This document shows positions 9,772-19,360 of a DNA stretch of 64,000 bases, piece by piece. The first letter of the stretch is position 1. Every line of letters begins with the position of its first letter. Position numbers and translations under genes: made by a program. Origin of the DNA: CADEED01 sp043747875 (lineage in GTDB: Bacteria > Pseudomonadota > Gammaproteobacteria > Steroidobacterales > Steroidobacteraceae). The DNA lies in assembly GCA_043747875.1 (NCBI GenBank), contig JAYTOI010000020.1, positions 11,464 through 75,463 of the forward strand. Direction: 5' to 3'. The notes beneath the pieces were generated by a model that saw only the letters and a program-made list of their open reading frames with translations, made no database searches and had not been told where the DNA came from.

Positions 9772-11664
9772 TCAGGCGGCGCGTTGCGTGGCGCGCATGG
9801 CTTCCACGGCCTTGCGCAGCGTCGCGATGGTCACGGGCTTCGACAGAAAGCCGTCCATGCCCGCGGCGAGGCAGGCATCGCGATCTCCATCCATGACATT
9901 CGCGGTGAGGGCGATCACGGTAATTCGTGGGTTGCGCGCCCCGCTGGTGCCGACGCGCAGCAACCTCGTAGCCTCGAGGCCGTCCATCTCCGGCATGTTG
10001 AGGTCCATGAGCACCAAGTCGAAATTCTCGCGCGCGAGCGCGTCGAGGGCCGCGCGTCCCGTCGCCACGAGCGTCGGAATGTGTCCGAGCTGGCGCAGCA
10101 TCGCGGAGATGATGGTCTGATTCACCTGGTTGTCTTCGGCGACCAGCACCGACAGGCAGTCCACGCGCAACGCCGTCATCGTCGTCGTCTCCCCTGCCGT
10201 CTCCGCGATCGGCAGGTCGATCAGGAAACTGAAGCGCGAACCCTTCCCGGGCTCGCTGTGCACGGAGATCACTCCATTCATCAGGTTCACGAGCTTTTGG
10301 GCGATGACGAGGCCGAGCCCCGTACCGCCGCCGCGGTGGCGTCGCGACTCGGCGAGCTGCGTGAACGGAGTGAACAGGAGCGCCTGCGCCTCGCCATCCA
10401 TGCCGATGCCCGTGTCGCGCACGGAGAACTCGACGCGCACCTTGCCGGGCGCGGACGCCGCGGAGCGTATTCCGATGGTGACGGTGCCGCGATCGGTGAA
10501 TTTCACGGCGTTGGTGCCGAGATTCAGCAGCACCTGTGAGAGGCGCTGCCGGTCACCGTCGACGGCAGCGGGCAGGGCGGCGTCGAGTTCGACGATCAGC
10601 GCCACGTGCTTGGCACGTGCCTGGGCACCCAACAGATGCTCGAGCTCGTCGACCAGTCCGTGCATCTTGAACGGCCGCGGACGCAGCTCGAGCCGCTCGG
10701 CCTCGATCTTCGAGAAATCCAGGATGTCATTGATGATTCGCAGCAGCGACGCGCCGCTCGCCGCGAGCACGTCGAGTAGCTTGGCCTGCGCCGCGCTCGG
10801 TGACATCGTGCGCAACAGGTCCGCGACGCCCAGCATGCCGTTCATCGGAGTGCGGATCTCGTGGCTCATCGAGGCCAGGAACGTGGCCTTGGCGTGAGTG
10901 GCGGATTCCGCGGCGACGGCGTGCTTCTCGGCTTGCGCCCGCGCGTCGCGCAGCTCGTGCACGATGCTTGCCGCAAACCGCTGCAGTCGCAGCGCCACCA
11001 CCCCCGCGCCTATCGACAGCAGCAGCACGGCGCCCAACGCGCTGTAAAAGGCCGTGCGGATCGACGCCATGCGCGCGTCGAGCGCATCGAGCACCATGTC
11101 GACGCCCAGAATGCCCGCGAACCCGCCCTTGCTGTCGTAGAACGGCGCGAAGGCGCTGAGGAAAGTGTGTTCTTTTTCGGGCACGGGCTCGGCGTTGGCG
11201 ATCGCGATGTGCCCGGCGAACGCCCGCACCAGCTCCGGATCGTGCTCCTGATATTCGGTCATGATCGGATCCACTTCTTCCGATGCGCTGGCGGCACCCA
11301 GGCCGCGATTCGAATCGAGTACCCAGAACACGCGGCCGCCGCGCTGTATGCCCGTATAGACGTTGATCAGGTCGGTGGTCGCGCGCTGCGTGCGCACCAG
11401 CGGCACCAGCGCACGCAAGTGCCCGGGACTGCCTTCCTGGGCGGGCGAGACGAGCGTGCGGTGCAGGTCGCCGTCCACCTGCGCCGCGGTCGTGCGCGCG
11501 ATCTGCAGCAGCTCGACGCGCACCGCGTCGAGCTGCGCATTGCGGGCTTCAACATAGACGATGGTCAATCCGACTGCCGACGTCACGAACGTGATGAGCC
11601 CCGCCAGGAGCGCGTCGCGCAGCGGGTGGATGGACTTCTTGCGGTGTGCGGGTTCGGCCGACAT
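9772..11664 (-). CDS. Hybrid sensor histidine kinase/response regulator
   Basis: A 630-residue inner-membrane kinase. Two membrane helices (about residues 16-40 and 214-234) bracket a periplasmic sensor of roughly 170 residues that looks like a double-PAS (dCache-like) fold. The HisKA H-box is MSHEIRTPMNGMLGV. The ATPase domain follows, with an N-box in VLLNLGTNAVKF and G-boxes DTGIGMD and GGGTGLGL. A C-terminal receiver has acidic pocket VAEDNQVN and phosphoacceptor LVLMDLNMPEMDG. A phosphorelay through a separate Hpt protein would be expected. The start at 11664 (MSAEPAHRKK) is preferred; the longer frame adds 26 non-conserved residues. No cognate regulator is adjacent. Confidence 0.93.
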   Translation of the reverse strand: MSAEPAHRKKSIHPLRDALLAGLITFVTSAVGLTIVYVEARNAQLDAVRVELLQIARTTAAQVDGDLHRTLVSPAQEGSPGHLRALVPLVRTQRATTDLINVYTGIQRGGRVFWVLDSNRGLGAASASEEVDPIMTEYQEHDPELVRAFAGHIAIANAEPVPEKEHTFLSAFAPFYDSKGGFAGILGVDMVLDALDARMASIRTAFYSALGAVLLLSIGAGVVALRLQRFAASIVHELRDARAQAEKHAVAAESATHAKATFLASMSHEIRTPMNGMLGVADLLRTMSPSAAQAKLLDVLAASGASLLRIINDILDFSKIEAERLELRPRPFKMHGLVDELEHLLGAQARAKHVALIVELDAALPAAVDGDRQRLSQVLLNLGTNAVKFTDRGTVTIGIRSAASAPGKVRVEFSVRDTGIGMDGEAQALLFTPFTQLAESRRHRGGGTGLGLVIAQKLVNLMNGVISVHSEPGKGSRFSFLIDLPIAETAGETTTMTALRVDCLSVLVAEDNQVNQTIISAMLRQLGHIPTLVATGRAALDALARENFDLVLMDLNMPEMDGLEATRLLRVGTSGARNPRITVIALTANVMDGDRDACLAAGMDGFLSKPVTIATLRKAVEAMRATQRAA

Positions 11665-11814
11665 TCCGCAATGATGCCAATCCGGCGCGCCCCGGACGTT
11701 GCGGGCGGTCGCATCCGTGTGCGCGCCGCTGACGGCCCGCATGCCCGGAATGAGAACGCCGCACTCGGGGTAAGTTGGAGCCCGTATTCAGGATACGGCG
11801 CCGCGCGCCGCGGC

Positions 11815-13131
11815 CTAACGAATCACGGCCTCCAGCGCCAGTACGCCGATGATGCCCACGATGCCGACGATGCCCTCCATGATCGTCCAGCTCTTCAGCG
11901 TCTCCTTGAGCGACAGGTTGAAATACTCCTTCGCCATCCAGAAGCCCGAATCGTTGACGTGCGAGAACATCAAACTACCCGCGCCGACCGCCAGCACCAT
12001 CAGATTCGGATCGACGCCCGAGCTCGCGACCACGGGCGACATGAGCCCGGCCGCGGTCATGCCCGCGACGGTGGCCGAGCCTAGGGACACGCGGATCACG
12101 CCCGCGATCAGCCAGCCCAATACCAGCGGATCGATCGGGATGCCGGTCAGCGCCGAGGAGATGTTCTTGTCGACGCCGGTCGCGACGAACACCTCTTTCA
12201 GCGTGCCCGCGCCCGCGATGATCAACAAGATCACCGCGATGTCCTTCACGGAGTTGCCGTAGCCGTCCATGAGCTTCTGCAGGTTCATGCCGCGCGACAG
12301 GCCGAGCGTGTACGTGGCCACGGCCAGCGACAGCAGCAGCACCACCAGCGGATGCGTGAAGAAGTGGAACGGCGCGGCGTACGGCTCGGCCACCGTACCG
12401 ACGAAGGTCTCGTACAGCGACAGCGCGATCAGCACCACGGGCAGCAGCGCGCTGCCGAAGCAGTTGAACGCGCTGGGCAATTCGCTCTCCGGCCGCAGCG
12501 GCGCCACGAACAGCGTCAGCGGCTTGGCCTCCGCATTGCGGAACAGGCGCGCGAACAGCGGCCCCGCGATGATCATCGCCGGCACGGCCACGATGACGCC
12601 GTAGAACAGCGTCAAGCCCATGTCGGCGCCGAACATCGGCAACATCGCGGTCGGCGCCGGATGCGGCGGCAGGAAGCCGTGCGTGACCGACAGCGACGCG
12701 AACATCGGGATGCCGAGGTAGATGGGCGGCACCTTGGTCTGCTGCACCACCGAGAACACCAGCGGTACCAGCAGCACGAAGCCCACGTTGTAGAACAGCG
12801 GGATGCCGACCAGGAAGCCGGTGAGCATCATCGCCCACGTGATGTGCTTCTCACCGAAGGCGCGCATGAGCACCATGGCGATCTTCTGCGCCGCACCGGA
12901 CTCCGCCACCAACTTGCCGAACATGGCGCCGAGGCACACGATGGCGAGCAGGCCGGCCATGATGTTGCCGATGCCCTTCTCGAGCACGCCGGGCACCTTG
13001 TCGAGCGGCAGCCCGAGCAGCACCGCCGCGACGGCGGACGCCACCAGGAACGCGAGGAACGGCTGTACCTTGCCCCAGCTGATGAGCAGCACCAGCAGGA
13101 CGATGGACCCGAAGACGTAGACCAGCTCCAT
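11815..13131 (-). CDS. Gluconate:H+ symporter family permease (GntP/GntT type)
   Basis: A 438-residue polytopic carrier with about 12 hydrophobic segments. LVGIPLFYNVGFVLLVPLVF, THGFLPPHPAPTAM and SHVNDSGFWMAKEYF are signatures of the GntP family, which imports gluconate and related sugar acids. It is the last gene of a minus-strand cluster. It starts only 6 bases after the stop of the SMP-30 lactonase, which would produce aldonic acids, so gluconate or a relative is the likely substrate. Confidence 0.93.
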   Translation of the reverse strand: MELVYVFGSIVLLVLLISWGKVQPFLAFLVASAVAAVLLGLPLDKVPGVLEKGIGNIMAGLLAIVCLGAMFGKLVAESGAAQKIAMVLMRAFGEKHITWAMMLTGFLVGIPLFYNVGFVLLVPLVFSVVQQTKVPPIYLGIPMFASLSVTHGFLPPHPAPTAMLPMFGADMGLTLFYGVIVAVPAMIIAGPLFARLFRNAEAKPLTLFVAPLRPESELPSAFNCFGSALLPVVLIALSLYETFVGTVAEPYAAPFHFFTHPLVVLLLSLAVATYTLGLSRGMNLQKLMDGYGNSVKDIAVILLIIAGAGTLKEVFVATGVDKNISSALTGIPIDPLVLGWLIAGVIRVSLGSATVAGMTAAGLMSPVVASSGVDPNLMVLAVGAGSLMFSHVNDSGFWMAKEYFNLSLKETLKSWTIMEGIVGIVGIIGVLALEAVIR

Positions 13132-13137
13132 GGGGGC

Positions 13138-14202
13138 CTATCTACCGAAACCGACGCCCGTGACGTTGAGCCGGATGCGGGCCAGCATGTCGTGCGACGT
13201 CAGGTACAGCGTTTTGCCGTCGTCGCCGAACTTGCAGTTCGCCGTGGCCTTGCCGTCCCCGATGCGTCCGAGACGCTTGCCTTCTTTCGACAGCACCAAC
13301 ACGCCGCCGGGACCCGTCACGAAGAGCGTGCCGTCGGTCGCGACCGTCAATCCATCGGGCAGACCGGGGTTCGCGTCGCCGACCAGATCGGTGAAATCGT
13401 GGAACAGCTTCTTGCCGGTGACGTTGCCATCGGCGTCCAGCGAGTACGCCATCATGATGGCCTTCTCGGGCACTGATTGCGTGACGTACAACGTGCGCTC
13501 GTCGGGCGACAGCGCGACGCCGTTAGGGCGTTGCAGATCTTTTTCGACCACGCTCACCTTGCCATCCTTGCCGACGCGATACACGCCGTTGAATGGCATC
13601 TCTTTCTGCGGCGCATCGTCGCCCTTCGCGAAGCCGTACGGTGGATCGGTGAAGTAGAGCACGCCGGAGCTGGCCCTCACTACATCGTTCGGGCTCGAGA
13701 GCTTCTTGCCGTCGAATGCGGTCGCGACGGGGGTCTTCTTCTTCGACGCGCGATCCAGTTTCTGGATGGCCCGGCTGCCGGTGTCGGCGAGCAGGATCGA
13801 ATGCGCGTCCAGCACCGCGAGCCCGTTCGCGCCCGCCTCGCGCCAGACGGCCGGATCCGGATCGGCCGCGCCGGACGGATCGAGGAATTTCTCGAGGCCG
13901 CCCTTCTCGGACCACTTCCACATCTTGTTGCCGGGCACGTCGGTGAACAGTAGATAGTTGTCGCCGGCGATCCAGACCGGTCCCTCGGCCCAGCCGAAGC
14001 CCTCCGCGAGTTTTTCGATCTTCCAGTCCTTGGGCACGATCGCGTCCATCGCCGGATCCCAGCGATCGATCTTCGCCGCATCGATGCGCGTGGGCGCGCT
14101 CTTCGTGGCGGCGGCCTTCGTGGTGGCCGCGGGCGCATCCGCGCACGCGACGCCGCAAAACGCGAGCACGACCAGCACGCCGGTGCCTGCAGACTTCATC
14201 AT
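13138..14202 (-). CDS. Exported SMP-30/gluconolactonase family protein
   Basis: A 354-residue protein with an N-terminal signal peptide (cleavage probably near ACA-DAP, residue about 22) and a six-bladed SMP-30/gluconolactonase propeller. Visible signatures are EGFGWAEGPVWIAG near the N-terminus, SPNDVV, RPNGVALSPDERTLYVT and PGLPDGLTVATDG. These enzymes hydrolyse aldonolactones to aldonic acids using a divalent metal; the conserved Glu, Asn and Asp ligands sit in these motifs. Export suggests action in the periplasm. The ATG at 14202 or 14199 is preferred over the longer frame because GGGGG lies upstream and the signal peptide then starts cleanly. It follows the GH3 gene by about 46 bases and precedes gntP by 6. 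Confidence 0.9.
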   Translation of the reverse strand: MMKSAGTGVLVVLAFCGVACADAPAATTKAAATKSAPTRIDAAKIDRWDPAMDAIVPKDWKIEKLAEGFGWAEGPVWIAGDNYLLFTDVPGNKMWKWSEKGGLEKFLDPSGAADPDPAVWREAGANGLAVLDAHSILLADTGSRAIQKLDRASKKKTPVATAFDGKKLSSPNDVVRASSGVLYFTDPPYGFAKGDDAPQKEMPFNGVYRVGKDGKVSVVEKDLQRPNGVALSPDERTLYVTQSVPEKAIMMAYSLDADGNVTGKKLFHDFTDLVGDANPGLPDGLTVATDGTLFVTGPGGVLVLSKEGKRLGRIGDGKATANCKFGDDGKTLYLTSHDMLARIRLNVTGVGFGR

Positions 14203-14248
14203 GAAAACCCCCGAGCCAAAGGTAAGTGCCAAAGAAGACGGTGTATCG

Positions 14249-16546
14249 TCAGTTCGTATTCGAAACCGTAACGCGTGTGGGCAATGCCGCGGCCGGCGCC
14301 GAGCCCGTATGAGTCTTCGTTATCTCGAACGAGCCGCTCGCGCGCAAGTCCGCCGACGAAGCGCCGATCCAGAAATCGATGCGGCCGGCCTCGATCAACC
14401 AGTTTCCGCGCGGACCCCAGAAGGCGAGTTGCTCGGGCGTCAGCGTGAACGTGATGCGTTTGCGCGCGCCCACAGCGAGGTCCACGCGCTTGAAGCCGCG
14501 CAGCTCGCGCAGCGGCCGCGCCACGGACGCCAACGGATCGCGCACGTAGAGCTGCACCACTTCGTCGCCGGCCATCGCGCCCGTGTTCTCGACGGTGATC
14601 GAGATGTCGACGCGGCCGCCGGGCGCCACTTCCTGCGCGCTCTGCGCAAGATCGCTGTAGCGGAACTCGGTGTACGACAGGCCGTGCCCGAATGGATAGA
14701 GCGGGGTGATGGGCAGGTCGTGATAACGGACCGTGTCCTTGGTCAGATCCGGGTCCGCGGGACGGCCGGTGGGGTTCGCGGCGTAGGTGCCCGGCACCGC
14801 GCCGGTGGCGCGCGGAAACGCCGCGGGCAGCCGGCCGGCCGGCGAGTACTGTCCGAACAACACGTCGGCCACCGCGTTGCCGGCTTCGCTGCCCAGCATC
14901 CACGTCTCGAGGATCGCCGGTGCCTGCTCGGCGAGCAGCGGGATGGCGAGCGGCCGGCCGTTCGCGAGCACGACCACCACGGGTTTGCCCACGGCCAGCA
15001 CGCGCTGCGCGAGCTCGAGCTGACTCGGCGGCAGCTCGAGCGACGAGCGGCTGCGCGACTCGCCCGAGAGGTCGAAGTCCTCGCCAACGACGAGCACGGT
15101 GACATCCGCATTTTTTGCCGTCCTGACGGCTGCCGCGATGCCGGAATTGTCCGTAGTGCGCGGATCCGCGCCGGGCGCGTGGATGACCCGCACGCCCTTC
15201 GGCGCGGCGGCCGTGATCCCCTGCAGGATGGTCACGACCTCCGCGGCCTGGCCCTGCGCGCGCCACGAACCCAGCGACGACATGCCGTCGGTGGCCAGTG
15301 CGCCGATGACGGCGATGGAGTGCAATTTGCCGGGCTGCAGAGGCAGTAGCTTGCCTTCGTTCTTCAGTAGAACGATCGACTGGCGCGCGACCGCGCGCGC
15401 GGCTTCGCGATGTTCCGGCGCGATCATCTCGCGCGCTTCGCGTTCGATGTCGTGATATGCCATCGGCTTCTCGAACAACCCGAGCTGCTCCTTGACACGC
15501 AGGATGCGCAGCACCGCCTCGTCCAGTAGTTTGATGCGTGCGGGGTCCCTGGCGATGGCGGCCTTGAGATCCTCGGCGAACACGCCGCCGACCATGTCCA
15601 TGTCGACCGAAGCATCGAGCGCCAGCACGCCGGCCGCGGCGCGATCTGCGGCCACGCCGTGATTCATGAGCTCGCCGATCGAGCCCCAGTCCGACACCAG
15701 CAGTCCCTGCCAGCCCCAGCGCTCGCGCAGCGTGCCGCGCAGCAGCTCTTTGTTGGAGGTGGTGGGCACGCCGGCGATGTCGTTGAACGCCACCATGAAC
15801 GAGCCGGAACCCGCGCGCGCCGCGGCGTAAAACGGCGGTAGATAGACTTCGTTGAGCGTCCGCTCGGAGACGTCGGCGCTGTCGTAGTCGCGCCCGCCCA
15901 TCGCCGCGCCGTACGCGCCGAAATGCTTGGCGGTCGCCATCAGCGCGCCGGGCCGCAGGCGGTTGCCGCCCTGATAGCCGGCCACCTGCGCCACCGCCAT
16001 GCGCGAGCCGAGGTAGGGGTCCTCGCCCGCGCCTTCGACGATGCGGCCCCAGCGCGGATCGCGCGCGACGTCGATCATGGGCGCGAACGTCCAGTGCAGG
16101 CCCGCGGAGGTGGCTTCATCCGCCGCGACGCGCGCCGCGCGCTCCTGGCTCTCGGGCGCCCAGGTGGAGGCCATGGCCAGTGGCACGGGGAAGATCGTGC
16201 GGTAGCCGTGCACGACGTCCATGGCGAACAACAGAGGTATGCCGAGGCGCGACTCCGCCACCGCCACCTGCTGCAGCCGGGCCAGTGGTTCAGCGCCGGC
16301 CACGTGCAGGTACGAGCCCACGGCGCCCGCGCGGACGCGCTCGAGCTCCGTGTCGTCGAGGCGTGAATTGAGCGACTTGCTGCGGCCGCCGGCCCTTTGC
16401 ACCAGCTGGCCGAGTTTGTCGTCCAAAGTCATCTTCTTGAGTAGGACTTCGGGGCGGGAATGCGTCTGCGCCTGGGCACGGTTTGCGCAGGACAGGAGCA
16501 CCACGGCAAGACAGGCCACGGCTGCGTGGCGAACACCACTCGACAA
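14249..16546 (-). CDS. bglX: Periplasmic beta-glucosidase, glycoside hydrolase family 3
   Basis: A 765-residue GH3 enzyme that removes glucose (or related sugars) from beta-glucosides. It has a signal peptide (to about residue 27, RAQA), a TIM-barrel domain with RDPRWGRIVEGAGEDPYLG, KHFGAYGA, and the nucleophile Asp in LLVSDWGSIGEL. The alpha/beta sandwich follows with the acid/base region, then a fibronectin type III-like C-terminal domain (HGLSYTEFRYSDL, GDEVVQLYVRDP, ELRGFKRVDL). The length and order match E. coli BglX. The start is a TTG at 16546 with GGGGGAG about 9 bases upstream. It is the first gene of a three-gene minus-strand operon with a lactonase and a gluconate-type permease. 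Confidence 0.95.
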   Translation of the reverse strand: MSSGVRHAAVACLAVVLLSCANRAQAQTHSRPEVLLKKMTLDDKLGQLVQRAGGRSKSLNSRLDDTELERVRAGAVGSYLHVAGAEPLARLQQVAVAESRLGIPLLFAMDVVHGYRTIFPVPLAMASTWAPESQERAARVAADEATSAGLHWTFAPMIDVARDPRWGRIVEGAGEDPYLGSRMAVAQVAGYQGGNRLRPGALMATAKHFGAYGAAMGGRDYDSADVSERTLNEVYLPPFYAAARAGSGSFMVAFNDIAGVPTTSNKELLRGTLRERWGWQGLLVSDWGSIGELMNHGVAADRAAAGVLALDASVDMDMVGGVFAEDLKAAIARDPARIKLLDEAVLRILRVKEQLGLFEKPMAYHDIEREAREMIAPEHREAARAVARQSIVLLKNEGKLLPLQPGKLHSIAVIGALATDGMSSLGSWRAQGQAAEVVTILQGITAAAPKGVRVIHAPGADPRTTDNSGIAAAVRTAKNADVTVLVVGEDFDLSGESRSRSSLELPPSQLELAQRVLAVGKPVVVVLANGRPLAIPLLAEQAPAILETWMLGSEAGNAVADVLFGQYSPAGRLPAAFPRATGAVPGTYAANPTGRPADPDLTKDTVRYHDLPITPLYPFGHGLSYTEFRYSDLAQSAQEVAPGGRVDISITVENTGAMAGDEVVQLYVRDPLASVARPLRELRGFKRVDLAVGARKRITFTLTPEQLAFWGPRGNWLIEAGRIDFWIGASSADLRASGSFEITKTHTGSAPAAALPTRVTVSNTN

Positions 16547-16631
16547 GAGCGAATCTCCCCCGTTGCGTTGCCATGAAATCTACCCCAAAAACAGAACAGA
16601 AGCGTCGGGCGGAAACGTCGGGAGACCAGGT

Positions 16632-17081
16632 TTGCTGAGAATTCACGCCATCGCGCACTGGCTCTGGAAGATGCATGTGCCGCTGCTGCCGCGGTTCCTC
16701 ACATTGTTCAATCGAGTGATGTTCGCCGTGCAGCTGCCCGCCGAGACCCGGCTGGGGCGGGGGGTGCGGTTGAATTACTCCGGCCTGGGCACCGTCATCC
16801 ATGCCCGTGCGGTCGTGGGCGACCGCGTCGAGATCGGGCCCGGCGTCGTCATCGGCGGCCGCTCGGAGATATACGAGGTGCCGGTCATCGAGGCCGATGT
16901 AAAGGTCGGCGTGGGCGCGAAGATACTGGGGCCCGTACGCGTGGGGCGCGGCGCCACCATCGGCGCGAACGCGGTGGTCGTGCACGACGTGCCGGCCGGC
17001 GCGGTGGTCGTCGGGATTCCGGCACGGGTGCTGCGCATCGATTCCCCCGAGCTCGACAAACGAACCGTTGACGCCGCGTAG
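16632..17081 (+). CDS. Hexapeptide-repeat acyltransferase, serine acetyltransferase-like
   Basis: A protein of about 149 residues with a left-handed beta-helix acetyltransferase fold. GLGTVIHARAVVGDRVEIGPGVVIGG and the later VGVGAKILGPVRVGRGATIG are hexapeptide turns, ending with AIVVHDVPAGAV-like sequence (VVVHDVPAGAVVVGIPARVL), as in CysE/WcaB-type enzymes. The N-terminal part (HWLWKMHVPLLPRFL) resembles colanic-acid or O-antigen acetyltransferases more than CysE. The start is uncertain: TTG at 16632 has GGGAGA 8 bases upstream; a longer frame runs back into the divergent bglX leader and is unlikely. Confidence 0.82.
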   Translation: MLRIHAIAHWLWKMHVPLLPRFLTLFNRVMFAVQLPAETRLGRGVRLNYSGLGTVIHARAVVGDRVEIGPGVVIGGRSEIYEVPVIEADVKVGVGAKILGPVRVGRGATIGANAVVVHDVPAGAVVVGIPARVLRIDSPELDKRTVDAA

Positions 17082-17122
17082 CGGGTAACTCAGCCTCGCG
17101 TTCTTCGCCACGCGGGACTCTC

Positions 17123-18544
17123 ATGCGCCGTTTGAGCTTCTGGCTCGCCTGCTTCTGCACCCTCGCGGTGGTCGGGGCGGTTTCCGCCCAAACAACCGGT
17201 CCGCAGCCGCCCGCCGGGCCCTCGGTCTATCTATCGCGCCTGGCCGCCGCGCGGGTTCCGTCGAACGCCGCCGCCGTGACGATCAAGCCCCTCGACGGGG
17301 GCGCACTCGAATGGGCGGCCAACGCCGCCAAGCCCATGAACCCGGCGAGCACGATGAAGCTCGTGACCACGTACGCGGCGCTGCACTTGTTAGGCCCCGC
17401 CTACGTGTTCCGCACCGAAGTGCTGGCCGACGGCCCGGTGACCGGCGACTCTCTGCGCGGCACGCTGTACGTGCGGGGCGGGGGCGACCCCAAGCTCGTG
17501 GTCGAGGACCTGTGGCTGCTGGTGAACCGTCTGCGCGGCTTCGGCATCCGCGAAATCCGCGGCGACGTGGTGCTGGACAAGACCCTGTTCGAGCCCCTCA
17601 AACACGATCCGGCCGGGTTCGACGGCGAGGAAGGCCGCGCCTACAACGTGGGGCCGGACGCGCTGCTGGTGAACTTCAAGTCGGTCGCGATCACGTTCGT
17701 GCCGGACGCGGCCGCGCAGGTGGCGCACGTCATGGTCGTGCCCGAGGTCGCGGGCATGAAAGTGCCGCGCACCGTGCCGGCGGTGCCGGGCGGCTGCGGC
17801 GACTGGCGCGCCCGGCTCGGCGCCGACCTTTCCGATCCGATGAGCCCGCGCTTCCGCGGCACCTATCCACTGGCCTGCGGCGAGCGCATCATCCACATCG
17901 GCGCGCTCGAGCATACTAACTACTTCGGTGCGGTGTTCCGCGCGCTGTGGGAGCGGCAGGGCGGCGCGTGGACCGGCCAGGCGCGCGACGGCGACGTCAG
18001 CGCCACCGCGCGGCTCGTCGCCGCGCAGGAATCGCCACCGCTCGCGATGCTCATCCGCGACATCAATAAGTATTCCAACAATGTGATGACGCAGCAGCTG
18101 TTCCTCACCATGGGCGCCACCGGCGGCGAGCCCGGCAACCCGGCGCGCGGCGGCGGCGCCATCCGTAATTTACTCTCGGCGCGCGGCATTGCCGTGCCGG
18201 AGCTGGTGCTCGAGAACGGCTGCGGCCTGTCGCGCGTCGAACGCATCTCGGTGGCCAGCCTCGCGAACGTGCTGACGGATGCCTGGAACAGCCAGTGGAT
18301 GCCGGAGCTGATGTCGTCGCTGCCGATCTCGGGCGTGGACGGCACGATGAAGGCGCGCAACGTACCCGTCGGCGCCGCGCACATGAAGACCGGCATGCTC
18401 GAGGACACGCGCGCCGTGGCCGGCTATGTGCTGGCCGCCAGCGGCAAGCGCTACGTGGTGGTGGCCATCATCAACCACGCCAATGCGCGGTTCGGCCAGG
18501 CAGCGCATGACGCTCTGCTCGAGTGGGTGTACCGAACCGGATGA
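17123..18544 (+). CDS. dacB: D-alanyl-D-alanine carboxypeptidase/endopeptidase (PBP4)
   Basis: A 473-residue S13-family low-molecular-weight penicillin-binding protein that trims or cleaves peptidoglycan crosslinks in the periplasm. It has a signal peptide (to about residue 22). The three active-site motifs are present: SxxK as S76-T-M-K79 in NPASTMK, SxN in YSNNVMTQQL, and KTG in HMKTGMLEDT. The large insertion domain between the first and second motif is typical of the class. The stop overlaps the start of the downstream CPBP gene (ATGA), so the two are probably one operon. Confidence 0.95.
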   Translation: MRRLSFWLACFCTLAVVGAVSAQTTGPQPPAGPSVYLSRLAAARVPSNAAAVTIKPLDGGALEWAANAAKPMNPASTMKLVTTYAALHLLGPAYVFRTEVLADGPVTGDSLRGTLYVRGGGDPKLVVEDLWLLVNRLRGFGIREIRGDVVLDKTLFEPLKHDPAGFDGEEGRAYNVGPDALLVNFKSVAITFVPDAAAQVAHVMVVPEVAGMKVPRTVPAVPGGCGDWRARLGADLSDPMSPRFRGTYPLACGERIIHIGALEHTNYFGAVFRALWERQGGAWTGQARDGDVSATARLVAAQESPPLAMLIRDINKYSNNVMTQQLFLTMGATGGEPGNPARGGGAIRNLLSARGIAVPELVLENGCGLSRVERISVASLANVLTDAWNSQWMPELMSSLPISGVDGTMKARNVPVGAAHMKTGMLEDTRAVAGYVLAASGKRYVVVAIINHANARFGQAAHDALLEWVYRTG

Positions 18545-19350
18545 ACGCCGCGCTCGGGCGCACAGCCCGTCATCCCAGGCGCCAGGCGCTGATCTTCATC
18601 GTGCTGACATCGCCGGTCATGTTCGGCTCACGGTATCTGCCGTTACCAAACGGGGCCGTGCTGGTTCTGCTGCTGCTGATCGCCACATTGCTGCTGTTGC
18701 GTTTCGAGGGCCGCGGGGCGGCGGAGCTGGGTCTCGACCTCTCGTGGCGGCGCGTCCGTGAATTCGCAGGTGGGTTGGCAGGCGGCGCGGCGATCGTCCT
18801 GTTGATAGCCGCGACGCTGCGCGTGGTGCTGCCGTTCGCCTGGGAGCGCAATCCACATTTCGAGTTGGCAGCGCTCGGCAGCGCATTCCTGTGTTTCCTC
18901 ACGAGCAATGTCGCCGAAGAGCTCGCCTTTCGCGGCTACGGTTTCGACCGGCTCATCGCGTGGATCGGGCATTGGCCGGCGCAGCTCGTGACCGCGGTGT
19001 TGTTCGCGATCGGCCATCTGCTCATGGGGTGGCCGTGGCTGGCCGTCTTGACCGGCGTGCCCGCGGGATCGTTGCTGTTCGGTCTGGTTTTCGTGCGGTG
19101 GCGCAGCCTGCCCGCCGCGATCGGCGTCCATGTTGCGTTCAACTGGGTCCGCGAGTTGCTGCTCGAGGATCCTGCGAGGCCTGCCACCGTCTTTGGACCG
19201 CATTCGGCGCGGATGTGGACTCGGGAGGAGCAAATCCTGGCGAGCCTGGTGTTTACCGCGATTGCGTTGCTGGTGTGCGTCGCGCTGGCGCGATCCATCA
19301 GCAGTCGCCGCCAGATTCCACCGCAAGCGGGCACCGCGCCGACTCTATAA
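18541..19350 (+). CDS. CPBP family intramembrane glutamic endopeptidase
   Basis: A 269-residue polytopic protein of the CAAX prenyl protease 2/bacteriocin-processing (CPBP, Abi) family. The three conserved motifs are present: EELAFRGYGFDRL (EExxxR), FAIGHLLMG (second motif His) and GVHVAFNWVRE (HxxxN). About eight hydrophobic segments are seen. Bacterial members cleave membrane proteins or peptides; targets are unknown. The start at 18541 overlaps the dacB stop by four bases, suggesting translational coupling and a possible cell-envelope role. Confidence 0.88.
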   Translation: MNAALGRTARHPRRQALIFIVLTSPVMFGSRYLPLPNGAVLVLLLLIATLLLLRFEGRGAAELGLDLSWRRVREFAGGLAGGAAIVLLIAATLRVVLPFAWERNPHFELAALGSAFLCFLTSNVAEELAFRGYGFDRLIAWIGHWPAQLVTAVLFAIGHLLMGWPWLAVLTGVPAGSLLFGLVFVRWRSLPAAIGVHVAFNWVRELLLEDPARPATVFGPHSARMWTREEQILASLVFTAIALLVCVALARSISSRRQIPPQAGTAPTL

Positions 19351-19351
19351 T
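19346..19351 (+). promoter_or_regulatory. Consensus -10 box of the CobW-family gene
   Basis: A perfect TATAAT sits 9 bases before the ATG at 19361, overlapping the end of the CPBP gene, with no Shine-Dalgarno between. This predicts transcription starting at or within 1-2 bases of the start codon. No clear -35 is seen. Confidence 0.55.
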
Positions 19352-19360
19352 CCGTGTCCT

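Noticed and set aside
12352..13476. 374-residue plus-strand open frame opposite gntP and the lactonase
   Set aside because: Spans two real minus-strand genes, has low-complexity His/Arg/Gln composition and no ribosome binding site.
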